Assembly (NCBI RefSeq): GCF_013426205.1
Contig: NC_089422.1
Coordinates: 3,968,001-4,032,000 of the forward strand
Direction of reading: 5' to 3'
Source: Metarhizium brunneum
Taxonomy: Eukaryota > Ascomycota > Sordariomycetes > Hypocreales > Clavicipitaceae
DNA: 64,000 nucleotides
Shown here: positions 26,601-38,400 of the stretch, in pieces
Layout of the letters: every line of letters begins with the position of its first letter
Numbering within the stretch: position 1 is the first letter of the stretch
Notes under the pieces: generated by a model
Told to the model about the DNA's origin: nothing
Seen by the model: the letters and a program-made list of their open reading frames with translations, nothing else
Database searches by the model: none
Made by a program: the position numbers and the translations under genes

Positions 26601-27387
26601 CTGCTGTAACAAATAGGTAGTGACCTGATAATAGCATCGCATTCTTACGCTGCAACAGTTCCTCCAACCGCCCCCTTTGTCCTCAACAGGCTTGGGGGGT
26701 TTCCACTTCCAAGTCCATTCAAATGTCACAGATGAATTGCCACCTGTGCTATAATCGCCCACGAGTTCTACATTGGCGTTCTTGTGAAGGTTTGGATCGG
26801 CATGGAATTCTCGTGTGACAAGATTCGAAACTTCTCTGGGGGTAGAGGCGTAAACAAATGTTAGGCCAGAGATATTGGTATCTGAAGTAGCCGGCCGGCC
26901 ATCTGCAGCAGCAGGTACGTGTGACTGGCGAATTACAAACGTGAATGTGAATATAAGCTCGTCATCGCCGTTCAGTTTGAGCAGAAAGTTGGGTGCGGCG
27001 GTGAGATTATTCGATGATTCAGGATCCTGACGGCATGGTGATTAGAGGAAATACAGCAACCGGCTTGAGTGTAGCGGCAAACAAATCGAAGGTTTTCGGG
27101 CATAATCAACGCACCTGTACGTATTCTATTGGGGATGTTTCGCCGGACAATCGACTAACGACTATTCTGCTCGCTGGGAATGCATTCGGGACAATGTTGA
27201 CGGAACTGCGCCTCCGCGGATTGGTCACCACCAGCGAGGATATGCTCACTGCGAAGAATGAAGAGTGAGTGCCCAGGTCAACAGAAGAAGAGGGGAGAAA
27301 TCAAAAGTTTGGAGCCAACGTACGTCTGTTTTGGTCCCTAAGATATGGCGTCGACCCGTCGTCGGGCCTGCTAGTGATGTTGCCCAT
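23665..27387 (-). CDS. csx2: BAR-PH-ArfGAP protein, Csx2-like
   Basis: Activates GTP hydrolysis by ARF GTPases on membranes, in vesicle traffic and endocytosis. Exons 27387-27324, 27248-27115, 27026-26649, 26574-26508, 26439-25083 and 24982-23665 give 1105 residues. The short first exon (MGNITSRPDDG...) was found by continuing the frame upstream of its splice site; its codon completes the leucine of RDQNRL. Residues about 67-215 form a conserved but unnamed region (NFLLKLNGDDELIFTFTF, WTWKWKPPKP). A BAR-type coiled coil (about 300-530) bends membranes. A PH domain (about 640-750) precedes the ArfGAP zinc finger: CADC and CIEC separated by 16 residues, plus the arginine finger in GIHRSLGTH. 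Gly2 could be myristoylated (inference). Ankyrin-like helices follow. Confidence 0.9.
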
Positions 27388-30300
27388 GCCGAGGACTGCT
27401 CGACGGCATTCGAGGGCAAAGAATTGCCTGGTGGTTCAAATTGGGAGCTGCGTCGAGCAGTTGAAATGGTCGGCTTGGGAAGGAGAGCGCTCGAGATTGG
27501 AGACGCTGGAAGCAGCTGAAGCAGCTGAAGCATTTGATGCGGTCGAGGCAGTCGAGGCAGGTTCGGGGCAGCGCGGGGCGAAACGCTCTTGGAGGAGCTC
27601 AGCCAGTCATTTGGCGGTGGGTACGGAAGAAACCCAGGCCCAGACCCCCCAGATGCTTGTCGCCTGCCTAGCCCAGATGAGGAGGAGACTGGAAAGCTCA
27701 ATGTTGGAAAGGCGCGGGCTCGAATTGGAGATGACGATCAGTCGCAAAGTATATGGTATATATGGCGGGAGGCGGGTTCCTAGAGATGTCTGCACGCTGC
27801 GCACGAACGGGTAAACAGTAGCTAAACGGCAAAAGGAGCTGTGTCTGGAATCAAGAAAGGACGGATGGATGGATGGATGTGAGAAGATGGTTTGGAGGAG
27901 CCCGGGGCGTATAAAGATGGAGCACGAGGGGATCAATTTGATGCAACAAGCGCAGGCGCCAGCCATCAAACGCCGGACGTGGACTGCTGGTGCCACAGAT
28001 CTGCTTGCTGGCTGTTTGTGGACACAGTTCATTCAAGGCAATGGTCTGGTCTGTCCAGTGACAATGGGAATGGGGACTGGGGGACGGGTGGCGGCAGTGG
28101 GCTCAATTGGTGGCGGAAGGGTGGTGGGTATTAGTGCGTGGGTGGCCGCATGCGCGACCAGCACCAGACGTGCTTGGGTTCAATGGTTCAGCGGTTCCAT
28201 GTTTGGAGATTGGATGGGGTCTGGTCCGGTCAGTTTAGAGCCAGGGTCGTCGCAACCAGGCCAAGCCGGTTATAACTTAGTCAACATTCAAGGAGCTCAC
28301 TCCGGCGGCTACGACATTGAAACCTTTGAATGCTGGAACTTGGCCAGCGCCACTCCTCTACTAGAGACGCAAGTACTTGAGTTTTAAGGACCAGACCTAG
28401 TAATTACAAGTAGTAGCACCGAGGCTTTCAAGTGGTGAGTGAACGGTGCATTATTGTATTCAATGTTCCGTGTCTGGCACTAGTATCCGCTGCTTGGCCG
28501 TGGCGAAGAAGGAGGCGCTGTAGGGCGCTGGTGGCTTATGTTTCGGAACATTAGCATTGACTCCGTAACAGAGAGAGCTACCACCACTCGGTAAAGTAAA
28601 CAGAACCATGGACCAACACTCGAACTTGAGGTAATTTGACTTCCATGTCCGTACTCTGCAAGCATGGGGCAGCTGGGCCGGTCGTCAAACAAACTACATG
28701 GGACATGGAAAGCAACATAGCATTGGTCATATCGAGAGAGCCTCATACTACCAGGAGTCAAGTACGCTTGCAGCCAGGCCAGTATAGTAGCAACTTACGG
28801 AGAACCTAGGTACTGGGGCTTTTGCAACAACATCTCCTCTAGTCACGTAGCAGTCGCGCAACAGTTTGAGCCCAGCAGTTCTCGTCACCACGCCAGTTCC
28901 TACTGATACACCAGACCCATCCCTGTTCAAGTCGGCGCGTTTTGCAGACTTTGCTGTTGCCGACGACGACAAATCCGCGAACTCCCAAGACCCCAAGAAA
29001 AGGCGTCACATCACATTCGTGTGCGAATACAGGCCCAGGCCCTTGCAAAGAACATTTCTGCCTCACGAAGCCGTCAACCACCGCAGTCACATTGACAGCT
29101 GCGCCTGCTCAGCTCACCCACGTGGGACCCAGCTGACGACGATGACAAGTGAGAGGCCAACCAGATGGCGGGCCAGCTGTGCAAACAGTGATGCAGGAAC
29201 ATTAAACGGCACATGCGCGTCTTTTCCCGCCTCGCTGGACCCATTGTGCAGCGCTGGACATCACGCGACATCAAGCACGAATATACTCCCTACACAGCCT
29301 GTCTGGTAGGGTGTTGTTGGCGTAACGGTTTTCACGAATGGCCGAGCGCATCCGCGAGCGTCAATTTTAGTATCTCGCCATCAATACGCATCATGGGCAC
29401 AATGCAGTGGCATGATGCCAGATCGAACAAAGCATCAAAACTTGGAATGCTGCCCAATATCCGTCCCTCTTGGCGGGCAATTTTAGAACACTGAACCCTG
29501 CATGTCGACTGGGGTGGGTGGGGGATTGGACATTGCAGGCATGGGAGGGCATTAAGGACGAGGCACTGGGAGCATTCGTTCCATTCCTTCAATGTTCCAT
29601 GGTGACGGCCTGGTTCTGGTAGAATACGGACTGGAACTGCCTACCTAGGTGCTTACGTAGGATACTGTCGTAATGTTATTGAGTTCTGTTGCCACCGGCA
29701 TAGCTGATTTTCTGGTCAACGGTGCAAAGTACAATTTTGAGGTTGCTATTTTTAGGGTTCAAAGCCCATAAGGGCTTCAAACAACGAATGAATTGGCTGC
29801 TGTGATGAGGCTCCAGCCTGGCGCCGGGATTCCAGATAGGCGAAGGCCTGGTGGCTGTACCCGGCATCAGCGCCGTATTGCACTAGTAGTAGTACTACTA
29901 TTAGTAGTTCCGTAGTAATTGCAAGTACAAGTTCCCGTGTGGGGCGCTTACATAAGTATGTATGTACATAATGTTCTGGCATGTTTTGATGGCATTCAAG
30001 TGCGGTTTCACACTGATGGACCCCTACCCCCCTACTCCCTCCCAACTTGGGTAATTACACATGTCAATAATTAATTACATGCCTGGCTTGGCCCAGTTAC
30101 AGACATCTAGAGCCTGACAGAGTAACATAGTCTGGGAGCATCACAGGCGTCAGTGCGGTGTTGCACACCACGCCAGGCGACGCATGGACTGTTGACCTCA
30201 ACACCGGACTTCAATCAACTTCTCTCGAGGGAGCACTTGAGCACGGGGGCCGTTCGGGCTGAGCTGACCCGCACGCACGCGCGCCCCTCAGTACCGTGTG

Positions 30301-30726
30301 CGGTTTGGCACTTTGGACGGAACCACCAGTTGACGCTTTGCTGTTGACAACTTTAGAAGGCACGCTGAGGCCTGGATGACGTCGGGTCGCCCTTGGAAAC
30401 CTTGCGAGCCCCCCATTTTCGAGCCCAGCACTTGAGACGTGTGGACGGACCGACGCCGGCCCGCTGAAACACCAACCTTCTGGGTCTCGCCGCCATCATA
30501 AAATGCAAAACGCTACAAACTGTCCTCCTAGCCGTTTGCCGTTGGCCCGTCCGATTTCGATTCCTTCCCGTTTCTCTGTCTGCTTTGCCTGTATAGCGAG
30601 CGTTTACTGTCCTCGCATGTGTTTTTTGCTGGCCATGACCTCGTGCATCGCGCATTGCATTGGGCAGCAACTCGCTCTCTCATTCTGAACACGAACGACG
30701 TCACAACCGACACAACCACCACCACC
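27388..30726. other. Divergent intergenic block
   Basis: 3.3 kb between the divergent ArfGAP (-) and Munc13-like (+) genes, presumably holding both promoters. It has a GGAT microsatellite (27864-27880), AGCAGCTGA tandem words near 27510-27530, and a TAGTAGTACTACTA palindrome at 29887-29900. No gene was recognised. Confidence 0.6.
27864..27880. repeat. GGAT microsatellite
   Basis: Four tandem GGAT units in the leader or promoter of the ArfGAP gene. Confidence 0.85.
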
Positions 30727-33700
30727 ATGTCGACCTCCTCGCGACGCTCCTTCACGCCCAATCGTCGCGTCAAGAGCAGCAGCAGGGACATAGCGCGAAG
30801 CAGAGCATCTTCGCGGGCTGCTTTACGCCCCCAGCATTTCGTTGTCGAGCATGAAGAGGCTCGCAGCTTCGCCCTTCGTACCGCCTACCTTCACTACCTC
30901 TTGCAGCCAAGAGCAAAACGGAAGCAATATGTCCCCGCACCAAAGCCGCCCGCTCGATCTCACTCGAGCGTTGGTCAGCTCGTTCAAGAATACATCTCGG
31001 GAAACTCAACCAGCTTGAAGCTGCCGAGCGGCTTCCCGACCCAGCTTCTGGATCGAGTCGGCGGCGTGGTCCGGGGCAGCGAACCCCTCCCTGGCTTCAG
31101 CGATGCTGCTGTCAAACGAAGCTTCGCCGAAGCATACACGGCCTTCTCCGAGAAGAACTTCCGCAGGACTATCGAAAAGGAGAGGAAGTTTGAGCCTCTG
31201 GTCTTGATGTTTTATTCATCTGCCACCAAGGCAGCCCAGAAGGGCAAGGCTCCCGACGACGATTCATGGAAGCTCCTTCCGGACCGTCATCTTGCAATGT
31301 TTGTGAGGCTTGCCACAAACATCTTGCGAGAGCATGGACATGATCGAGACCGTGCCGACTTGCTATCAAGACTGACGTCTTTGGAAAAGAAGCTGTTGAC
31401 CAATGACCAAAACTTGGTCGACAGTGCCCAGGACGGCAAGGGGAAAACCATTGAAGTAGTCGTGCCCCTGAGCTACGACGTCAAGGACATGCCCATGGTG
31501 CAGGTGGTTGCAGCCATCTTTGGTATGAGTCTATCCGAGGTTCAGTCCGAGATCAATCAACATCGCCAAACTTGGACAGAAGAAGCTGCGCTCAAGGATC
31601 TCAAGTCGTATCAGCATAGGCTAAACACCACCATGGCCGGCGCGCTGAGAAGCCAGGACTTTGACGTCGAGGATGCCTTTGTTGAGTGGAAGAAGTCAGA
31701 ATCGCCTCATTTGTCACAAATGATGCTCGATATCTTGACAGCAAGGCCAGAGCTGGCCAAGACTTCGTCAAGCAGTTATGAAAAGCAGCTGCCCAGTCGG
31801 CCACAGTCTATGATTGGTACTGACCAGGCCTACGCCGACCTCAGTCGTGTCATATCCGCAGCAGATGGTGGGATAAACGCTTTCGATCCAGCCGTCAGTC
31901 TAGCAAATCTGTCAATTGGTTGTGAACCAGGCAGCATTCGAGCCGTTGAAGAGACGATATATACATTCATCCCCCCTGAGCCCAGGGAATTTTACAAGTA
32001 CATCTTACAACACGCCGTCACCTTTGATCAACTGCATGCAGATCCCGCATTAGAGTACAAACCACTCTCCAAGCAGTCCGTCGACCTTCTGACAGAGCTC
32101 TGTGTCCGTTGGCGCATCCCACAATTTTCACGCTTGATTGCCCTGCTGGAGGTTGCCGCTCGCAAGTTCCTGGACCAGGAAATCGTTCCTGAAGAGCTGG
32201 ATGCCATCTTTGACTTTGTTAAGTCCCCGATGCCGGAGGTCAGGAAACCACCTCACATCACACATTACGCAACCCCATTGAGTGACATCGAAACCAGCCG
32301 ATGGACCATGCATGATTTCGCAGTCTACCAGCAAACTTTTCACAGCTTGCATGACGCGCTGTTGCGAGAACTGTATGAACTCATGGAGCAGTGTTACGAC
32401 TCCAAGCCCCCCAACATTGCAGCCGTCATGTTCCTGCTTGAGAACCATATTGGTGGCGACCCAATGTTCTCTCCGCGGCCCAATGCTCTGGCTGGATTTT
32501 CAGAACATCTTGCCCAGGGACTGTGCCAAAGAGCAGCTGACGTCTACCGAGACTATATGCAAAAGGAGATACCAGCCCATAAAGAGGAATGGGACTTTGC
32601 TCATGTGATCCAGTTGGGCAAGTCAGTGACCAAACTGTGTGACCGGATTCGCAAGCGGTACAAGAATAATATGGAGATAATGGGGGTGAATCCTCTATCG
32701 ATTCTTGTCCAAGAGGTGTTCCCCAGCTTTGAGAAAGACGCGGTGGCTATTATCGAGACGATTATGAGAGGCGCAGACGAGGTCGGTGAGGAGCTTCCTA
32801 TCCGAGATGGATTTGACTTGTACAAAGAGTTGGTCGCGATTCGTCGCATCCACGTTGAGTCACTTGATGGTGTGCCATTTGAGTTTGATATCGAAGATAT
32901 TCTTGTAGAATTTGTATGGCGCTTCATCCGCGCCGCAGAGGAAAAGGTCAATGGCTACGTTGACGAAGCCATTAAGAAGGACGAGTTTCGGGTCCGGGCT
33001 CAGGGCGCAGAACAAATTCCGCTTGACTCAGAGCGACATAGTGTGTCTGTGATCGATCTTTTCAGGATTCTAAACCAGACGGTGGACCAGGTGGTCAGCT
33101 TGGGGTGGAATAATGATGAACATTATGCACGATTCATGACATCGCTTGCACGAACTGTTGCTACGGCTGTCGGTCGATATTGCGAGGTTGTTGAGCAAAG
33201 GTTTGCGAAAGAAATGGACCGTCCATCGGCGGAGGAGGTTGCCGCCCAGAGCAGAACTACACAGGAGAAATGGATGCAGTACGCGAAGGACGCTTGGAGC
33301 AATAAGGAGAAGATTGAACCCTTTCAATTTTATGCCGAGGTATGGAGTTTCTTCCCTTTTTCCCGTCAATATGCATATCCCTCCTTTGGATGCTAACGAA
33401 CTGCGCAGTCCTTTGTGAAGCTAAATAATGTCGAATTCGCCATGCAAGAGCTGGATAAGCTGGAGAAGAGCATGAACTCGGAAGCGTGTGCCACGCTCCT
33501 CGAGAAAATTGACGGCCCTAAGAAGAAGGTTCGCAAACCAAGCAAGTACACCTTCACAATTAAGGTTGTGGAGGCGGAGGATCTCAAGGCCTGTGATGCG
33601 AATGGACTCAGCGACCCTTATGTCGTCTTTGGCGATGAATACCAGAAGCGACTACACAAAACGCGCATCATTTATAAAAATCTCAACCCCCGTTGGGACG

Positions 33701-34989
33701 AGTCGTTTGATATCACGGTTCAGGGACCAGTGAATGTTATTGCCACAATCTGGGACTACGATACTTTCGGCGATCACGACTACGTTGGGCGCACATCACT
33801 TAAGCTGGATCCAGTGCACTTTGGCGACTATCTTCCCCGAGAGTTTTGGCTAGACTTGGACTCTCAAGGCCGGCTTCTTATCAGAGTCAGCATGGAAGGG
33901 GAACGAGATGATATTGAGTTCCATTTTGGCAAGGCCTTCCGTCATCTCAAGAGAACGGAAAGGGACATGGTACGAAAAGTTACAGATAAGGCAAGTTTAT
34001 ATTTTTTTCCCATTGGTCCTCACATCTACCCACTAACACGTTGATTGCAGCTCACACAACAAATTAATGATACGTTGTCTCTGGAGACGCTGCGAAATCT
34101 CTTGGGCATAGGTGGGATTGGGGCTTCAATGACCAGTCTATGGAAGAAGCGAGCCTCAACTGCAGCTGCAGTCACACCAAGCCAGATTGAGGGTGCGCTA
34201 GCTCGTCTGTTCACGTATTTTGACGAGAACTTTGCCATCATGAAGCAGACGTTGACCGACGCGACTATGATAGCAGTCATGACGAGGTTGTGGAAGGAAG
34301 TCCTCATGACGATTGAAAACTTACTGGTCCCTCCCATGTCTGATAAGCCATCGGCCAAGAAGCCTCTAAGCCGGAGGGAGCTAGATGTTGTGTATTATTG
34401 GCTAGAGATGCTTTTCAACTTCTTTAATGCCAGGGACGAGCAATCCGGTGAACAGTTGGGTGTGCCTGCTGAGGTGCTCAAATCGCCTAAGTGGCACGAG
34501 CTTGCGTCTCTGAATTTCTTCTACTTTGAGGACAGTGGCAACTTGATACGAGAATCAGAACGGATGGCGTCGGCCACGGCACAGCGAGCACAACAAGCGC
34601 TGCTGCAGCAGGCACCGCAGCAGAACCGCATGTCCGCTCCGGCTAGTTTCGGGGCGTCGTTTGGCGGTGCTGGCGCATTCGCAAGCATGGGCACCATCAG
34701 GCGCGGGAAGAGCATCATGATGAATCGCAACTTGGGCACGATGCGGAAAGCCAAGGAGGCCAAGCGACGCGAGGCCCAGGCCGATCCCAGCGACGACATG
34801 ATCTTGCGTATTCTCAGAATGCGACCTGAAGCGGCAAAGTATCTGAAAGAGCGGCATCGCCAACGGGAACGCCAAGCGGCGACGGTGGCAGCGGCGCTCA
34901 TTGTGAGGAATAGTGTCAGCCAGGGGTGGCAGACTGGAGGAGCGTTTGGCGCAGGGCAGTTTGGAAGAAGCAACTTACCTAGGAGGTAG
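30727..34989 (+). CDS. ync13: Munc13/UNC-13-like MUN-C2 protein (Ync13 family)
   Basis: Exons 30727-33339, 33409-33990 and 34051-34989 encode 1377 residues. A long helical region related to the MUN domain fills most of exon 1 and resumes in exon 3. It flanks one C2 domain (about residues 917-1020: YTFTIKVVEAEDLKACDANGLSDPYVVF ... WDYDTFGDHDYVG). The calcium-ligand aspartates of the two C2 loops are present. Animal Munc13 primes SNARE-dependent vesicle fusion; the fission-yeast relative Ync13 acts at the division site in exocytosis and wall integrity. ATG 30727 was chosen because it follows ACCACC; an in-frame ATG at 30619 would add 36 residues. The last intron has a GC donor (33991). The family is clear; cellular role here is inferred. 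Confidence 0.9.
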
Positions 34990-35413
34990 ACCTGCTTCCC
35001 GACGGTGACGACGTGATGTCGCGCAATGATTTTTTTCAAGCGCTTTCTTTTATTTTTATTTTTTTTTTATTTTCTCTTTTTTTGCCTTTGTTATATTTCC
35101 TCGTTTTAGGGGGGGGCGATTATCTGGGGTTTACAAAGTTGATTTAGGCAAGAGAGTATCGGATACCCCAAATATGCATGAGCGAGAGGATACGATTACA
35201 TGGGCTGTGTAAACGAAGGCATGTAATACTTGATCTCGAAATAGCGACAGCGCTGATTAGTGGATTTTATCAATTGCACGCACATGATTGTTTACAGTTT
35301 GTCCAGGATGGGTTGTGGAATAGCGGAGTGATGCTTTTGCTGCCACCACCGCCAGCCACCTACTTCATCGCAATCAGTATGACGACTTTGGTCATTCATG
35401 TTCAAAGGCTGTC

Positions 35414-35433
35414 CCATCCATCCATCCATCCAT
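35414..35433. repeat. CCAT microsatellite, five units
   Basis: Five perfect tandem CCAT units downstream of the Munc13-like gene. Confidence 0.9.
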
Positions 35434-38400
35434 AAGAGAGGCTGTGCAGAGATTGTCGACGGGAGAAACAGAAAGAGGCAGCCTGTCTGTCACGCGGTGA
35501 AGAGGCGGCTGCCGCGCTCTCGAGGATCGTCACTCGCGCTGCGTGTCTTCATCTCCTGATGTCCACTGGTGCTGTTGTGACGTCTTGTACGAGGTCACCT
35601 GATGAAAGCTACGATGCGGCCTCGAGAGGTTCCAACAATCACAGCATGTCCCAAATAGCTATTCACGTTGGCTATCAGGATAGTAGTATTTGATAGGAAT
35701 GATGTGCTCCGTCCGCCGCGTTTAATTAGCTAGGAGGGACGGGATCGGCAGTGGGAGGGAGGGGCTGGCTGGGTTTGGTCCGTTCGTGGGTGGTTGAAAC
35801 GGACTGACAGGTTGATGACGGATGGGTGTGATTCTCCACTGGGGTTCGGACGGGAATGACGTCGTTTTTGTGCTTTGGGGTGTTGTATGTGGTATTGACG
35901 CCCGGCGGGAGATAATGGCGGTCTGGGAATCGATGCATGTGTTTGGCAACACGTGCAACATGTAAATCGGCGGAGACGAGCACTTGGGAGATTCGGTACT
36001 GTTGTATGCGGGCTAACTAGCCGGCGGGGGGGGGAGGTGGATGGCGTGAGAGTTGTGAAGACAGATTTAGCATCTGTTCGAGGTCTGACATCAAGGAGAA
36101 GGTTTCTGTTGTGGTTGGCCACCGGTGCAGAATCCGACAGCTCTAGACGCGCGCACGTACAAACAGACCACGTCGTGCTGAACTCATTCACTGTGATAAA
36201 CCCCGAGAAGAATATGGCGTTTAGAATGGCTTTTGGATCATAAAGGTCTAGGTGATTTATAGTAACGAGATCAAAGATTGGTCAAGCTTTCCTCTGGCAC
36301 TACCATACAATCTATATTTATCAGGTTGTAAACGCCGCAAACAGAGTTTGGGAGTTTTGGTTGAATTTTGAACCTGTTTTTTTATTATAGCCCTGTTGGC
36401 TGTACAAGGCGAGCGTTGCCAGTGTTTACAAACAAGGCGGCAACCCCTAGTAGTTCCCAGCCCTCAGGTAGTTTTGATAAAATTGTCATGGCAAAAGCCA
36501 ATGCGTCTAGCGTTGTGCCTGATATGAGGATACTATTCCAAGGATGGGTCCTCATATACTAAACGTTGTTGCGCGAGGCATAAACTCAGTTTCCCACCAA
36601 TGGCATCACCTTTGAGGAAACCCGTCCAAGTGACCTCATCTCATGTAAGGCAAGCTTGGCGGCCACGCTGCGATCGACACGAACCAAACCAGACTAAAGG
36701 GGTTCCATCCATGAGAAGCCATGGGCTGAGTTTGGCGCTCCACCGCACGGCTTCCCAGGCAAAACTAATGATATTAACCTTTGCTTTGGCCTCAGGGCAA
36801 CAGAGTGCCGCTTCCAATGATAAACATTGACCTCCTGTCCCCCGTAACCAAGCATCTCCATATCAGCTGCAAAGTTCAGAGCGCTCGCAGTGGTTCTCCG
36901 TCGTGGGGGTGGCGGCCGTGGCCGAGAACAGCTTGGCAACTGCCGGAGACGATTAGACGAGTCAAGTCACCTTTTGGGGCCAGTTGACGTTGCGAGTAAG
37001 TCCAGTACTCTTCCTAACGCCATCGTAACATACTAGTCTCAGGGGCAACAACCTGCCGGTACGGGTTCGGCTTCTCTCAAATTCGCAAGGACTCGGTGCT
37101 CCGCCGTATCAGCAGGCAATAATAGATGCTCCTATAGTATCTAACTTGTTAGTGACCATGAACCGATATTTGCCAGGACCGTCACCAGGGGCTGCTCTCA
37201 AAAACACAAGCCAACTGCTTTTGGTCGGTTCCTGAAAAGCCGTCACGCCAAAAGGCTAAAACGCATCCTGCCTCCAGCCCACAGCCTAGCACCTTGCTCC
37301 ATACCGAGTACGAAGCGCTTTGGAGCTCCCAAGGGCCATGCATGAAGCAGAGTCAGAGGCATTGTTGTCGGCGTGGGGCCATTCGTCATACCACCGGCAG
37401 AAAGGTGACGGGCACAGGATCAAGTCAGCCCATTCCGCCATCTGGCGAATCAAACAGGTTAAGCTGGGTTAACACGGCTTGGCGGCAAGTGACGTAGGCG
37501 GCTGCCAAACGGACCATTTGGGCTCGTCTCCGAAGGGCCTTTGCAGTGCCTCCCTCCCCACATCTGATGGGTGGAGATTCAGACCGATATTTTCGGTTGT
37601 GCAGGCGCCAATGGCCCAACTTTGTCCTGAAAGCTGGAAACGAAATTTGCACTGGACCCTTTTCATGTCACTTCAGGGCGAGAGACGGAAAGCTGAAACG
37701 TGGTGTAGATCTGGCGAGCAAGCCACCCTGCCACCGTCTGGGGTATCGCTCTGCAGTCATTATCACATCGGGCCAGCCGTTCATACGGAGTACATGCTCC
37801 ATACACAATGACCAGCCAAATGCCGACATCACCGGGACCAGGGAGCAGGGAGCAGAAAGGAGGGCGGAGGGCGGAGGGTGGCCTGGACACGACGGCTCGT
37901 GCCATCCCAAGGCCCGGGGATGGTTGGAATGCTCTCTGTTAACTGTGAGGTTTTCTGACGCAAAGACAAGGTGCAATTGGGTCTAGAACAAAGATCCAGC
38001 CCTTCTAGACTTGCGGTGGTGATGAATCGCCAGCCTTCCAGCACGACGAGGAGCCGCCTTGTTGCCAATCAGCGATGATTCTCAGTCGTGCTCGGTACCG
38101 ACGGATTTGGTGATGCTGCAGACGCCTGGTGTTGTGTGGGCGGTTGGCGAAAGGCAGCACAAAACTCAGACTCCAAGTCCACCACAAGCTAGCAGTTGCC
38201 TCTGGCGGCTGGAGCAATGAACCACATATCAGTTTTGCGCATGGAAATGGTCATCAGGACATTAGCAGAAGCATAGCACGTATGCTCCATGTTTTTGGTC
38301 CGTGAGACTTGATGTTGCAGTTGAATAAGAGCCCCCCCATCCGTTCCATGGCCATGCATTAACGGCCCGCTGCACGCTTCGGGGTTAACTGACAAGGGAG

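Noticed and set aside
27869..28387. 172-codon plus-strand frame upstream of the ArfGAP gene
   Set aside because: Gly/Trp-rich with no domain; lies in the likely promoter and leader of the minus-strand gene.
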